A stretch of DNA of 64,000 bases from Maricaulis sp965242785 (GCA_965242785.1 CBDETA010000004.1:1364001-1428000), one strand, 5' to 3'; shown: positions 44,829 to 54,141, counted from the first letter of the stretch. Translations and numbers: made by a program. The notes: a model not told the origin generated them from the letters alone.

Positions 44829-45614
44829 ATGGGGCTGCTGAGTTGGATACTGGGCCGAAGCAAGGTTGATCCGTCAGCCCAGGCGAGCGGTGATCCGGCC
44901 TGCAAAGTGACCGACCTTGGGTCTGTAGAGGCGGGTGGGTTCACGGTCTCGGCGACGATGACCAGATATGAAGGCGGGCATCGCAGAGAAGAGCGTGACG
45001 AAAGCAGTGGCTGGCAAATGTTCCCGGTGCCCTCACGTCCCAAAGTGCAGATACACTATCAGCAACAGTATCGAGGTCGGCCGGATGTTCGGACCGTCGT
45101 TTATGACCTGACTGTGGAACGGGTGGATACAGGCGCCTTTGGTGCGTTCAGGCTTATGGGTCGAGCGCGAACCAACGGGAAGTCATATTCCGGCAAGGTG
45201 TTTCCTGGCAATCGGATTGAGTTAATCGCTGATGAGAATGGCGAGATCATCGACGACATCGCCGGCTGGGTTGAGTCAATTGCTGTGCCATCGCCAGAGC
45301 GATTGCAGTTTGAAAGGGCTCAAGGGGTAGAATTGGCTTTCGATCCACCAGTCCAGTTGCTGCTTGATTGGCGATCAGGTGACGAAGGGGCGACGGATCG
45401 TTATATCGCTGAAGTGTCGGTGGGAGATTGGAGGCGCGAGGATCTGGGGTGCCGCCTGCTGGCTCAAGCTCGACGGATCCCGTCATATCCGGGCCAGCGA
45501 GCTTGGGCTGGCCGCAAGACCTTTTATGCGGCGCACATCGTTCGGGCAGCGGAGAGCGCTGATGGTGAGCCGATCGAAGATCTCTGGGAGTGGTTGCTGG
45601 CGCGGCAAAGCTAA
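44829..45614 (+). CDS. Unknown protein in the immunity region (possible lysogeny gene)
   Basis: About 261 residues from MGLLSWILGRSKVDPSAQAS, with GGAG upstream. Two similar beta-rich segments are seen, each ending in a RI or HI-type strand then DGE or NGE and a Trp-containing helix (PGNRIELIADENGEIIDDIA; KTFYAAHIVRAAESADGEPI). This recalls WYL-type modules, weakly. Base composition is less GC-rich than its neighbours. It sits beside the repressor gene, tail to tail with a four-base overlap, as cargo or exclusion genes often do. Confidence 0.55.
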   Translation: MGLLSWILGRSKVDPSAQASGDPACKVTDLGSVEAGGFTVSATMTRYEGGHRREERDESSGWQMFPVPSRPKVQIHYQQQYRGRPDVRTVVYDLTVERVDTGAFGAFRLMGRARTNGKSYSGKVFPGNRIELIADENGEIIDDIAGWVESIAVPSPERLQFERAQGVELAFDPPVQLLLDWRSGDEGATDRYIAEVSVGDWRREDLGCRLLAQARRIPSYPGQRAWAGRKTFYAAHIVRAAESADGEPIEDLWEWLLARQS

Positions 45615-46336
45615 ACGCGTGCAATGTCTGGGCGGAGGCTGCCGACATAGGGGTGCGCGCTGATTAATTCGGCGTCTTCAATGAAGGCAGACCCGTCCCA
45701 GCTTTCGAGATTGAACCGTCCTGGCGAGTAGCCCTTGCGGACGATCCGGAACAGGGTCTGCCGGTCCGCAGTCTCCACAACGCACGCCTGGCCAACAATG
45801 GTCGCCGCGTGGATGCCATTCAACTTCTCAACATACACCACCCATCGGTCCTGGCAGGGCGGCATTGGATATCCGCGAAGCTCATATGCGAGGTATGTTC
45901 TGTCGGTAGGCAGGCCAGGCGGAACGCGAACTTCATACAAGCCTTCGGCCGGATGAAATCCTGTAGCCTCGGGCTCTCTCAAACCGAGATTACCGGGCTC
46001 GCTTTCGTTGACTGGGCCGCGTACCGAACTGATTTTGCTCACAACACCGCCTGACCCGATCAAGCCCAAAACCCAAACCGTGGGCGCCTCTAAAGGAGAG
46101 TTTCCTCCGAGAAGTGCGTCAATATTGTGGCCTGACTGGGCGGCTAGAGTTCTAGCTGCATCAGTGAGTCGGGCGGCGGTGTCTTCACGTAGAGAATTGG
46201 TTGCGCCACTGATGAAGTTGCGAAGCGTTTTTTCATTGATGCCAGCCGCGTTGGCCCAAGCATTGATGCTCAGATTTAGCGCGTTCATCACCGCCTTAAA
46301 GGCGTGTCTGCGTTGGTCGACGGCTGCCGGTGTCAT
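45611..46336 (-). CDS. Phage repressor with degenerate S24 peptidase domain
   Basis: A 241-residue CI/LexA-like repressor. A helix-turn-helix lies at about 22-45 (LSINAWANAAGINEKTLRNF). The C-terminal part follows the S24 pattern, including a possible cleavage region GLIGSGGVVS (91-100) and VRKGYSPGRFNLESWDG. The position of the catalytic Ser (GDSM in the family) is Pro157 in RGYPM. The position of the Lys is Arg197 in TLFRIV. So self-cleavage seems lost. It is divergent from the Cro-like gene across two operators. Confidence 0.82.
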   Translation of the reverse strand: MTPAAVDQRRHAFKAVMNALNLSINAWANAAGINEKTLRNFISGATNSLREDTAARLTDAARTLAAQSGHNIDALLGGNSPLEAPTVWVLGLIGSGGVVSKISSVRGPVNESEPGNLGLREPEATGFHPAEGLYEVRVPPGLPTDRTYLAYELRGYPMPPCQDRWVVYVEKLNGIHAATIVGQACVVETADRQTLFRIVRKGYSPGRFNLESWDGSAFIEDAELISAHPYVGSLRPDIARV

Positions 46337-46369
46337 GGCACTGCGCTAACACCGTCCGCCCGCAAGGGC

Positions 46370-46424
46370 ATCGGGAAAAATATCCGAATACGGCTTGACA
46401 GGCTCGGATAAAACTCCGTAACTG
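46370..46424 (+). promoter_or_regulatory. Rightward early promoter and repressor operators
   Basis: TTGACA at 46395-46400, 17 bases, GTAACT at 46418-46423 on the plus strand. The spacer holds CTCGG-N8-CCGTA (46403-46420). A second inverted repeat, ATCGG-N9-CCGAA, lies at 46370-46388 toward the repressor gene. Both resemble the left operators. Confidence 0.65.
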
Positions 46425-46432
46425 TTGCGGCC

Positions 46433-46678
46433 ATGAAAGCCGAACCGTCCCAAAATCGATGCGGAATTGAGTGCGCTTATACGCGTGTGTGCCGCGCCTT
46501 GTCCGACGCGAACATCAGCGATCTGGAAATGCAAAGGCGCACGGGGATTTCGGCGAAGTCGATCAAAAGTTTTCGGTCTGGCGCCTACATGCCCAAGACC
46601 ATCGAAAACCTCATCGCCGTCGAGCGGGCCCTTGGCCTCGCTGCGGCTGCCCCCTCCCGAACCGGGGAGGCGACCTAG
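46433..46678 (+). CDS. Cro-like helix-turn-helix protein
   Basis: An 81-residue protein. SDLEMQRRTGISAKSIKSFR near 30-50 is a helix-turn-helix. It is the first gene of the rightward operon and divergent from the repressor, the place of Cro. It begins 10 bases after the -10 element. Role by position and motif. Confidence 0.65.
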   Translation: MKAEPSQNRCGIECAYTRVCRALSDANISDLEMQRRTGISAKSIKSFRSGAYMPKTIENLIAVERALGLAAAAPSRTGEAT

Positions 46679-47626
46679 ATGGACGCGCTGGGCATCAACG
46701 ACGTTCTTGCGCTGTGCGAGACACCGGGCTGGAGCCGGGGTCTGGATGTCGATTTTGCGGCCGGTGGCCGCGATGGCTGGACGACGGTTGTGACCGCCGA
46801 GCTGTCGCCGGTGGGCTGGCAGTGGATGGTCTCGCAATGGCTGGCGGGCGCCGGATCGCAGGTGCGGGTGTGTGACTGGGGCTGCAGCGATCACGCCGGG
46901 TTTCAAGCCCTGTGTGACCGGCTGTGCCAAGAGGCTTCGGCCGTGGTGGGCTGGGTCTGCGATGATGCGCATGCGCGCCGGGTCGAGCTGCCGGGCTGCC
47001 GGGTGATCGATCAGGAGCGGTGGGGCGATTCCTGGGTGCTGGATCAAGGCCAGCTGACCTGCCAGCTGGGGATGTGGAGCGGCCTTTATGCGGTGATGGC
47101 GCGTTTGCGCCTGGGCCGTGTGCGCCTGCCGGCTGACGCCGGGCACGCGCCGGCAGGCTGGCTGGCGCAGCTGGCGGTGGAAGATCTGGGTGAGACTGAA
47201 GACGGCTTGATGCGGCGGCGGCTCAAGCCGGGGTGCACGACGGACTTCACACGCAATCTGGGCCGGGCGCAGGTGCTGTGGCGTGCCAGTTTGCGGGGAG
47301 CGTCAGCGATGAGCGCTTCAGTGCCGGGCCTGATGATAAGCCTCGTGGTGCGCGAACTCGGATCGACCGCGTGCATCGACATTCAAGGACCGCTCCCGGC
47401 ACCAGGCGCGGAATGTCTTCGGATCGATTATGGCGCGCACAACGACGTAACCCTGGGCGCGCATGTCGGCTTCCACGCTTTGGGCCTTGTGCTCCCATTG
47501 CTCGTAAGTGGCGGGCAGCAGGTGCGAATCCGTCATGATCTTGAGGATCTTGCGATAGTCGGCCTTGCGGTACCAGGGAATGCCGACAGCGAGAATGGGG
47601 GGCTGCATGTTTGCTCTCCGGACTGA
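46679..47626 (+). CDS. Phage protein of unknown function, 3' part doubtful
   Basis: 315 residues as read. The first 205 or so look like a real protein (INDVLALCETPGWSRGLDVD; RRRLKPGCTTDFTRNLGRAQ) but match no known family. The ATG directly follows the stop of the Cro-like gene. The last 100 residues run opposite a well-supported gene (47318-47608), so either the genes overlap heavily or a frameshift near 47290-47310 has fused an unnatural tail. Confidence 0.5.
   Translation: MDALGINDVLALCETPGWSRGLDVDFAAGGRDGWTTVVTAELSPVGWQWMVSQWLAGAGSQVRVCDWGCSDHAGFQALCDRLCQEASAVVGWVCDDAHARRVELPGCRVIDQERWGDSWVLDQGQLTCQLGMWSGLYAVMARLRLGRVRLPADAGHAPAGWLAQLAVEDLGETEDGLMRRRLKPGCTTDFTRNLGRAQVLWRASLRGASAMSASVPGLMISLVVRELGSTACIDIQGPLPAPGAECLRIDYGAHNDVTLGAHVGFHALGLVLPLLVSGGQQVRIRHDLEDLAIVGLAVPGNADSENGGLHVCSPD
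47318..47608 (-). CDS. Conserved small unknown protein
   Basis: A 96-residue protein from MQPPILAVGIPWYRKADYRK with GGAGAG before the ATG. The pattern IPWYRxxDYxxI, then LPATYEQWEHKAQSVEADMR, then VVVRAIIDPKTFRAWCRERS recurs as a small family of unknown role in proteobacteria (recalled, not searched). It is convergent with the gene at 46679 and overlaps its 3' part. Confidence 0.65.
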   Translation of the reverse strand: MQPPILAVGIPWYRKADYRKILKIMTDSHLLPATYEQWEHKAQSVEADMRAQGYVVVRAIIDPKTFRAWCRERSLNVDARGRSEFAHHEAYHQARH

Positions 47627-47716
47627 TGCTGGCGCGATCGCCGGTCGCACACTGCCACGGGCGAGCGTGCCCGTCGCCTCCAATCCAACCGGGGAGCGCA
47701 CGTCGTGACCCGGTCA

Positions 47717-48004
47717 TCACTCTTCCCGATCCAGGCGGCGAGTTCTTCTCCCTCCGCCGCCGGCCAACCGGTCGGGGAGAGGGGCGTCTGCCGGCCCTCT
47801 GCTGTGGCGCGGCCGATATCTAATACCGCCGGCTTCATGCCCGGCAGACGCCCCGCTTGTTTTCTCCGGCACGGCCTGGCCGTCGAGCCAGCTCGCCACG
47901 GCGCCATCGCGCGCAGCGTCGGCGGGCAGGCCCATGGCCGTGGCCAGGCGGGCGAGCGCCCGTTTCAGCCTGTCATCGTCTTGTCTCGTGTCCTGCGCGG
48001 CCAT
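47717..48004 (-). CDS. Small phage ORF of unknown function
   Basis: 95 residues with GAGGGGG before the ATG at 48004. The first 45 residues look coding (LKRALARLATAMGLPADAAR), the rest is Arg/Gly/Pro-rich. A second frame starting at 47838 (MKPAVLDIGRATAEGRQTPL) also stays open across the same stretch, so the true 3' part is uncertain; a frameshift is possible. Confidence 0.35.
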   Translation of the reverse strand: MAAQDTRQDDDRLKRALARLATAMGLPADAARDGAVASWLDGQAVPEKTSGASAGHEAGGIRYRPRHSRGPADAPLPDRLAGGGGRRTRRLDREE

Positions 48005-48022
48005 GCCCGCCCCCTCACTGCG

Positions 48023-48052
48023 AAAGCCCGGCGAGCCTATCGCGGGCTTTTT
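48023..48052 (+). terminator. Hairpin with T run before the rightward operon
   Basis: AAAGCCCG pairs with CGGGCTTT (48023-48030 with 48043-48050), and T continues to 48052. It reads on the plus strand, after the Cro-like region and before the gene at 48112. It could be an early terminator that a phage antiterminator must pass. Confidence 0.55.
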
Positions 48053-48111
48053 GATGAGCGGGAGGAAAGCGCGCGGCCATTCCTCGAAAGCCCCATGGAA
48101 AGGGTTTCCCC

Positions 48112-48666
48112 ATGAGCCGGTCTGCCCAGGCGCCTGCGCGGCGCGTTCACGGTGATGCGGTCTATTCCGGGCTGAAAACCGCGACGGCCGATATCCTGGA
48201 TGCCAATGGCAAGCTGGAGCGTGCGGCCGATCGCACGCGCGGCTCGGCCGAGCAGCTGCGGCGGTGCGCCCGGCATGAATGGCCGGACCAGTTCATTGCC
48301 GTCGACCAGCTGGTGGATCTGGAAGGTCGGGCGCCCTTTCCCTGGGTGACAGCCCAGTTGGCGGAAGTGGCCGGCTATCTGCTGGTACCCAGCCCGGACC
48401 GCATGAAGGCCGACGGACTGGAACAGCGCTCGATCAAGCAGGCCGCTGAAGCCATCGCCCAGATTGCCGAAGCCAGTGCCGACGGACGGATCGACCGAAG
48501 CGAGGTGCCGCCTGTCCGCAAGGAAATCCTGGAAGCGATCCTGACGCTGTACGCGCTGGACCAGGAGCTGGCGCGCCGCTTTCCCGATCAAAAGCCGCTG
48601 CGCCTGGACGCGATAGCAGACCTGCAAGGCTTTGCAGGGTTTGGCGTGGAAGGGGAGGGCGCGTGA
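48112..48666 (+). CDS. Phage hypothetical protein
   Basis: A 184-residue mostly helical protein (MSRSAQAPARRVHGDAVYSG). HEWPDQFIAVDQLVDLEGRA is a recognisable phrase of no known function to me. It heads a long run of overlapping genes. Its TGA overlaps the next ATG in TGATG. Confidence 0.65.
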   Translation: MSRSAQAPARRVHGDAVYSGLKTATADILDANGKLERAADRTRGSAEQLRRCARHEWPDQFIAVDQLVDLEGRAPFPWVTAQLAEVAGYLLVPSPDRMKADGLEQRSIKQAAEAIAQIAEASADGRIDRSEVPPVRKEILEAILTLYALDQELARRFPDQKPLRLDAIADLQGFAGFGVEGEGA

Positions 48667-48797
48667 TGGCGCGCCCGCTTTTCCGCCCCGTTGCGGGCCG
48701 CTTCGGCCTGCGCCTGCCCTTGTCGGGCGTGTTCGCCCTGATCGTGGCGGGCGCAGTGCTGGTGATCACACTCTGCATGAAAGGGCTGGCCGGATGA
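48666..48797 (+). CDS. Tiny single-pass membrane protein
   Basis: 43 residues with one hydrophobic helix (SGVFALIVAGAVLVITLCM). It starts in a TGATG overlap with the gene before it and ends in an ATGA overlap with the gene after it, which is good evidence for translation in spite of the size. Confidence 0.6.
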   Translation: MARPLFRPVAGRFGLRLPLSGVFALIVAGAVLVITLCMKGLAG

Positions 48798-49264
48798 CGT
48801 CGCAGCCAAACCTGAATCCCGAACGCAAGCCCGGGCGCAAGCCCAGTCATTGGGTGGATGTGACATGGGGTCTGGCGACCCTGAGTGTCGAGGCGTTTCT
48901 CGATGACCGGCAGGTGACGGCGCTGGGTGCCTTCCAGGGACAGATACCCTGGACCCGGCCGGGCGAACCCGTGCTGGAACAGCCCGCCCGCTTCCTGGCT
49001 GACTTCACCAGCCTGATCCGCGCGATCGACACCGCACATCATTATCTCACCGTGCCGCCCACGCCGGCGGCCGATGCCAGCCGGCCCTGTGTGAGCCTGC
49101 GCGATCTGGCCATCATTCTCGGCCGCGGTGAGCCCTCTGCCTTTCTGGCCCTGGTCCGCGCCCTGGTGGCGCTGGAACGGCAGGCCGACCCCGATTTCCC
49201 CGAGCAACAGCCCGGCTCGATCGCCACCGAACGGCGTTCGGCGGGGCAAATCATGGAGGTTTGA
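48794..49264 (+). CDS. Phage hypothetical protein
   Basis: A 156-residue protein from MTSQPNLNPERKPGRKPSHW. It contains SLRDLAIILGRGEPSAFLAL, a possible regulatory helix pair. The last residues (ATERRSAGQ) are encoded by one copy of the CCGAACGGCGTTCGG palindrome. Start fixed by the ATGA overlap. Confidence 0.6.
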   Translation: MTSQPNLNPERKPGRKPSHWVDVTWGLATLSVEAFLDDRQVTALGAFQGQIPWTRPGEPVLEQPARFLADFTSLIRAIDTAHHYLTVPPTPAADASRPCVSLRDLAIILGRGEPSAFLALVRALVALERQADPDFPEQQPGSIATERRSAGQIMEV

Positions 49265-49265
49265 G

Positions 49266-49838
49266 ATGGGAGAGGTGTGGCCAAGTAGCCTGGCATTCGA
49301 GGAAGTTCAGAAGCGACCGACGGCGGCTGCCAAACGCGACCCGGTGACCATTTCTGTGACGCTGCAACAAGGAACGCCCACGGTCACGGTATCGGTGGCC
49401 CCTGAGTTGATGAGCGAGCTGGGCTGGAAGGAGAAAACGCGCATCGCCTGCTTGATCAGCGTTGCGGGTGACGCGGTTTTTCTCCGGCTGCTGGACCGGC
49501 CAAGGGGCGGTTACACGGTGCAGAAGCCGCCCGGCGCCAAGGGCGAGTGGCGCGGCCTGCTGCGACTGGGGTGTGTCGGCGACGTTGCGCTGAAGGAAGT
49601 GAAGCGCGCGCCGGTTCAGCATCGGCTTGTGGCCGGAAAGCCGGGAACTCTCGACCTGCGGCTGGAAACACTCCGGCGCTGGCAGCCTGCGAGCCCTGCC
49701 GAAAAAGCGGCCGCGGCCGTCGCGCGGGATCTGATGAAGCAGGGCATCAAGCATGCCGATGTCCTCCGGCATTTGGATACCAACCAGAATTTTCGTGCGG
49801 ATCTGGCCTGGCTTGCGAAGGTCGGGGGGGCGTCATGA
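49266..49838 (+). CDS. Phage hypothetical protein
   Basis: A 190-residue protein. The first half is beta-rich (DPVTISVTLQQGTPTVTVSV); the end has a helical pair (DLMKQGIKHADVLRHLDTN) like a small DNA-binding motif. TGA overlaps the next ATG. Family unknown. Confidence 0.6.
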   Translation: MGEVWPSSLAFEEVQKRPTAAAKRDPVTISVTLQQGTPTVTVSVAPELMSELGWKEKTRIACLISVAGDAVFLRLLDRPRGGYTVQKPPGAKGEWRGLLRLGCVGDVALKEVKRAPVQHRLVAGKPGTLDLRLETLRRWQPASPAEKAAAAVARDLMKQGIKHADVLRHLDTNQNFRADLAWLAKVGGAS

Positions 49839-50235
49839 GCGGCGTCTGGCTAGAACACCAGGCCCTGCGCCGCTGGGCGGGATTCGCTCTGATCAAACAG
49901 GCCGAACTGGCTGACTTGTGCGGCGTCACTCAGGCCATGGTGTCTCGCTGGTCAAGCGGGCGAGCGGCCATTCCTGAAGCAGCGCTGGAGCGCATGCTCG
50001 AACGCATCAACCAGCGCCTGAAGCTTTCTCATCTCAAGGTTCGATGTCGGCGCGAAGATCTCGTCGATAGGCAGCGCCAGAGGGGGACATTGGTCGATCT
50101 AAAGCGCGCTCGCTATTGCCTGGACCGACAGGCGTACGGCCTGGCCCGTGAGCGCACATTCGGCATCCCGAAATCCAGCGAAAAACCCGGCCGGGCCGTG
50201 AGCTATCACGCCGGCGCGGGCGAGAGGAGGCCTTG

Positions 50236-50236
<1 letters not shown>
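49835..50236 (+). CDS. Phage helix-turn-helix protein
   Basis: A 133-residue protein with an XRE-like helix-turn-helix (KQAELADLCGVTQAMVSRWS, about 20-40), then SGRAAIPEAALERMLERI. The C-terminal tail is basic. It may regulate phage genes, like DNA-binding proteins of this operon position. Confidence 0.65.
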
Positions 50237-51356
<1,120 letters not shown>

Positions 51357-51360
<4 letters not shown>

Positions 51361-51551
51361 CCGACGCCCAGCTCGATATCGTAATCCGAATTCTGGGTGC
51401 TGGTGCGTTCAGCATTGATGCCCGGTCCACCGAGGATGAGATCGCGGCCGCAACTTTTGTATTCGACAACGGCTTGCTGTTTTGCCGCGAGGCGGCGCTG
51501 TCGGCGGCAGTAGCCGCGAGAGACGAACGCCGGGGAGTGGCCGCCTCATGA
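51357..51551 (+). CDS. Small phage protein
   Basis: 64 residues (MTDAQLDIVIRILGAGAFSI), acidic first half. ATGA overlaps at both ends place it firmly in the operon. No family known. Confidence 0.55.
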
Positions 51552-51664
51552 CCCGCCGCGCCGTGCTCGCCCTGTTCAAGGGGGCCGCCTTTGCCATCGG
51601 CTGGCGCCTTGGTCGGGCGCACCGAGCCCTGCTTCGCCTGTTCCGGAGCGGTCGCCATGGGTAA
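51548..51664 (+). CDS. Very small basic phage protein
   Basis: 38 residues, Arg-rich with a hydrophobic stretch (AVLALFKGAAFAIGW). It starts by an ATGA overlap and its end overlaps the next start by eight bases. Coding status is likely but unproven. Confidence 0.4.
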   Translation: MTRRAVLALFKGAAFAIGWRLGRAHRALLRLFRSGRHG

Positions 51665-52109
51665 GCCGCGCCGGATCCAGCTGAAGCGCACCAAGGGCTT
51701 TCGCAAGCCCAAGGGGGCCGTGACCGTTACGCGGGCCACGCGGTGGGGCAATCCCTATCTGGTGAAGGACTGGGGCCAGCACCGCGCCGTTGCCCTGTTC
51801 CGTGAAGACCTGTTCGAGCGGGGCATGGTGGACGGGCCGAAAGGCCCGGTGACGCTGGCAGAGGTTCGCGCCGAGCTGAAGGGCAAGGACCTGGCCTGTT
51901 ATTGCCAGCCCGGCGACCCCTGCCATGCGGACGTGCTGATCAAGGCCGCCAACTCGAAAGGCAGCCTGAAGGCCCAGCGCCATGTGAGCGGGGGCATGGG
52001 CATCGGTGAACAGCCCAGCCGACTGGGAACGATCTGTCATCAGGATCAGCCGGTGGCGGCGATCGTCGGCGCAAAGTTCGACTGCATCCTGGATCGGGGT
52101 TTGAAATGA
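51657..52109 (+). CDS. DUF4326-domain phage protein
   Basis: A 150-residue protein. RIQLKRTKGFRKPKGAVTVT, then RATRWGNPYLV and KDLACYCQPGDPCHADVLIK are the DUF4326 signature, with a CYC-x-(P)xDPCHAD Cys/His cluster. The role of the family is unknown. An additional tail of about 50 residues follows the domain. Confidence 0.8.
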   Translation: MGKPRRIQLKRTKGFRKPKGAVTVTRATRWGNPYLVKDWGQHRAVALFREDLFERGMVDGPKGPVTLAEVRAELKGKDLACYCQPGDPCHADVLIKAANSKGSLKAQRHVSGGMGIGEQPSRLGTICHQDQPVAAIVGAKFDCILDRGLK

Positions 52110-52498
52110 GCCCGGATGACGTCCTGAACTTGGCTGTCCGTGTTGCTGCCGAAATTGAGCGCACGCGCGCCGATCTGACCTGCGAAGATGCTACGCAGGA
52201 GGATCTGGCGCGCGCGCTGTACCGCGAATTCTATGGCCCGCGCACGATCGGCCATGAGGTGAGCCGCGAAGTCTCGCTCGGCCCGAAAGACCGGATCGAC
52301 ATCATGGTCGGGCCGGTGGGTGTGGAGGTGAAGCGCGCCACGGCCCAGCCACGGGCGGTGTTGCGCCAGCTGGAACGCTATGCCGCGCATGAAAGCGTGC
52401 GGGCGCTGGTGCTGGCGTCCAACCGGGCGATGGTTCTGCCCGGCCAGATCAACGGAAAACCTCTCCTGTTTGCCTCACTGGGGAGGGCCTGGCTGTGA
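52106..52498 (+). CDS. Short PD-(D/E)XK-like nuclease candidate
   Basis: A 130-residue protein. DRIDIMVGPVGVEVKR fits the D-x(8-10)-ExK core of PD-(D/E)XK nucleases, and a Gln-rich helix follows (AQPRAVLRQLERYAAHESV). It sits next to the helicase with an ATGA-type overlap. Many phages encode a VRR-type nuclease next to a helicase; this one is shorter and of another type. Function is inferred. Confidence 0.6.
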   Translation: MSPDDVLNLAVRVAAEIERTRADLTCEDATQEDLARALYREFYGPRTIGHEVSREVSLGPKDRIDIMVGPVGVEVKRATAQPRAVLRQLERYAAHESVRALVLASNRAMVLPGQINGKPLLFASLGRAWL

Positions 52499-54141
52499 AG
52501 TATGGGCGCCTGGTGAGAACCGAAACGGGCTGGTGCATGGAGAATGTGCCGGCCCATGTCTCGCTAAAGCTGAAACAGGTGTTTCCGCGGTTGAACAAGG
52601 CCGCGCGGGGGTGGTTCAAGTTTCCCGGCGATGACCGCACTGCGGCCGATCTGGACTGGTTCCGGGACCGCTATCCGATGCTGATCTCGCCCGAGGATAA
52701 CCAGGCGCTGATCGCCGGACGGCTGGCCTTTGAGGACACGCAAGCCGAGACCGAACGGCTGTTCCTGAAAGGCTTCAAGGCGCCCACCTATGCCGGGCTG
52801 CAGCCGGGGCAGACGGTGCGGCGCTATCAGGCGCAGGCGATCGAGATGCTGCGCCTGTCTGGCGGCTTGTTGTTGGGTGATGATGTCGGCCTGGGCAAGA
52901 CCTACACCACCTGCGGGGCGATGCTGATCCCCGGGGCGCTGCCCGCCATCGTGGTCTGCCAGCCGCACCTGCAGGCGCAATGGTGCCGCGTGATCGAGGC
53001 GTTCACGACGCTGAAGGCGCACGGGGTGAAGAAAACCTCGCCCTACAAGCTGCCGGACGTGGATGTGCTGGTGTTCCGCTATACCCAGCTGGCGGGATGG
53101 GTCGAGCAATTCGCCGAACTGGCACCAGGCTTGGTGGCGTTTGACGAGATCCAGGAGCTGCGCAGCGGCGAGAAGGCCTCCAAGGGCGAAGCGGCCATGC
53201 ACTTGGTGGAAGAGGCGGCCTTCCGGATCGGGTTGTCGGCGACGCCGATCTACAACAAGGGCGCCGAGATATGGACGATTTACCAGTACCTGGCGCCGGA
53301 TGTGCTGGGTCCGTTTGTCGACTTTGAGCGGGAATGGTGTGGCCATGGCTACTGGGTTTCAGACCCGGTCGCGCTGGGTGATTACCTGCGCGACAGCCAT
53401 GTCTTCCTGCGCCGGACAAAGGCCGATATCGGCCAGGAGCTGCCCAGGGTCAGCCGCATTGTCGAATATGTCGAGCACGATGCCGGCGAGCTGGCCAAGA
53501 TCGAGGACGTGGCGCGCCAGCTGGCCACCACAGCCACCACGGCCAAGGATTGGAGCGCGCGCGGCCAGGCGGCGCGGGATCTGGATTTGCGCGTGCGTCA
53601 TGCCACGGGCGTGGCCAAGGCGAAATCGGTGGCGGCCATGGCGCGGGTGCTGCTGGAAGGCGGCGAGCCGGTGATCATGGCGGGCTGGCACCGCGACGTT
53701 TACGACATCTGGACAGAGGCGCTGGGCGCGTTCGAGCCCGCCTATTACACCGGCACCGAGACGGCCGTTGCCAAGCAGCGCGAGGTGGACCGCTTTGTCT
53801 CGGGCAAGACCAATCTGATGTTCATGTCGCTGCGCTCGGGTGCGGGCGTCGACGGGCTGCAGCTGCGCTGTTCGACCCTGATCATCGGCGAGCTGGACTG
53901 GTCGCCCGCTACGCACACCCAGATCATCGGCCGGCTGGACCGGGAAGGGCAGACCCAGCCCGTGACCGCGATTTTCCCTGTCGCCCAGGACGGGTCGGAT
54001 CCGCCGATGATGGAATTGAACGGACTGAAGGCCAGCCAGTCGGCCGGGATCATCGATCGCGGTGTGGCACCGGTGGCCAGTGATGACCGCACGCGCCTGC
54101 AGGCCCTTGTCCAACGCTATCTGAAGGGGAAGCGCGCATGA
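52495..54141 (+). CDS. SNF2-type DNA helicase of the phage
   Basis: A 548-residue superfamily 2 helicase with a GTG start overlapping the previous stop. Motif I is GDDVGLGKT near 128-136, motif II FDEIQ near 215, motif III GLSATP near 247 and motif VI QIIGRLDREGQ near 478. The spacing is that of the SNF2 branch. It would translocate on duplex DNA during phage replication or recombination. Confidence 0.88.
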   Translation: MKYGRLVRTETGWCMENVPAHVSLKLKQVFPRLNKAARGWFKFPGDDRTAADLDWFRDRYPMLISPEDNQALIAGRLAFEDTQAETERLFLKGFKAPTYAGLQPGQTVRRYQAQAIEMLRLSGGLLLGDDVGLGKTYTTCGAMLIPGALPAIVVCQPHLQAQWCRVIEAFTTLKAHGVKKTSPYKLPDVDVLVFRYTQLAGWVEQFAELAPGLVAFDEIQELRSGEKASKGEAAMHLVEEAAFRIGLSATPIYNKGAEIWTIYQYLAPDVLGPFVDFEREWCGHGYWVSDPVALGDYLRDSHVFLRRTKADIGQELPRVSRIVEYVEHDAGELAKIEDVARQLATTATTAKDWSARGQAARDLDLRVRHATGVAKAKSVAAMARVLLEGGEPVIMAGWHRDVYDIWTEALGAFEPAYYTGTETAVAKQREVDRFVSGKTNLMFMSLRSGAGVDGLQLRCSTLIIGELDWSPATHTQIIGRLDREGQTQPVTAIFPVAQDGSDPPMMELNGLKASQSAGIIDRGVAPVASDDRTRLQALVQRYLKGKRA

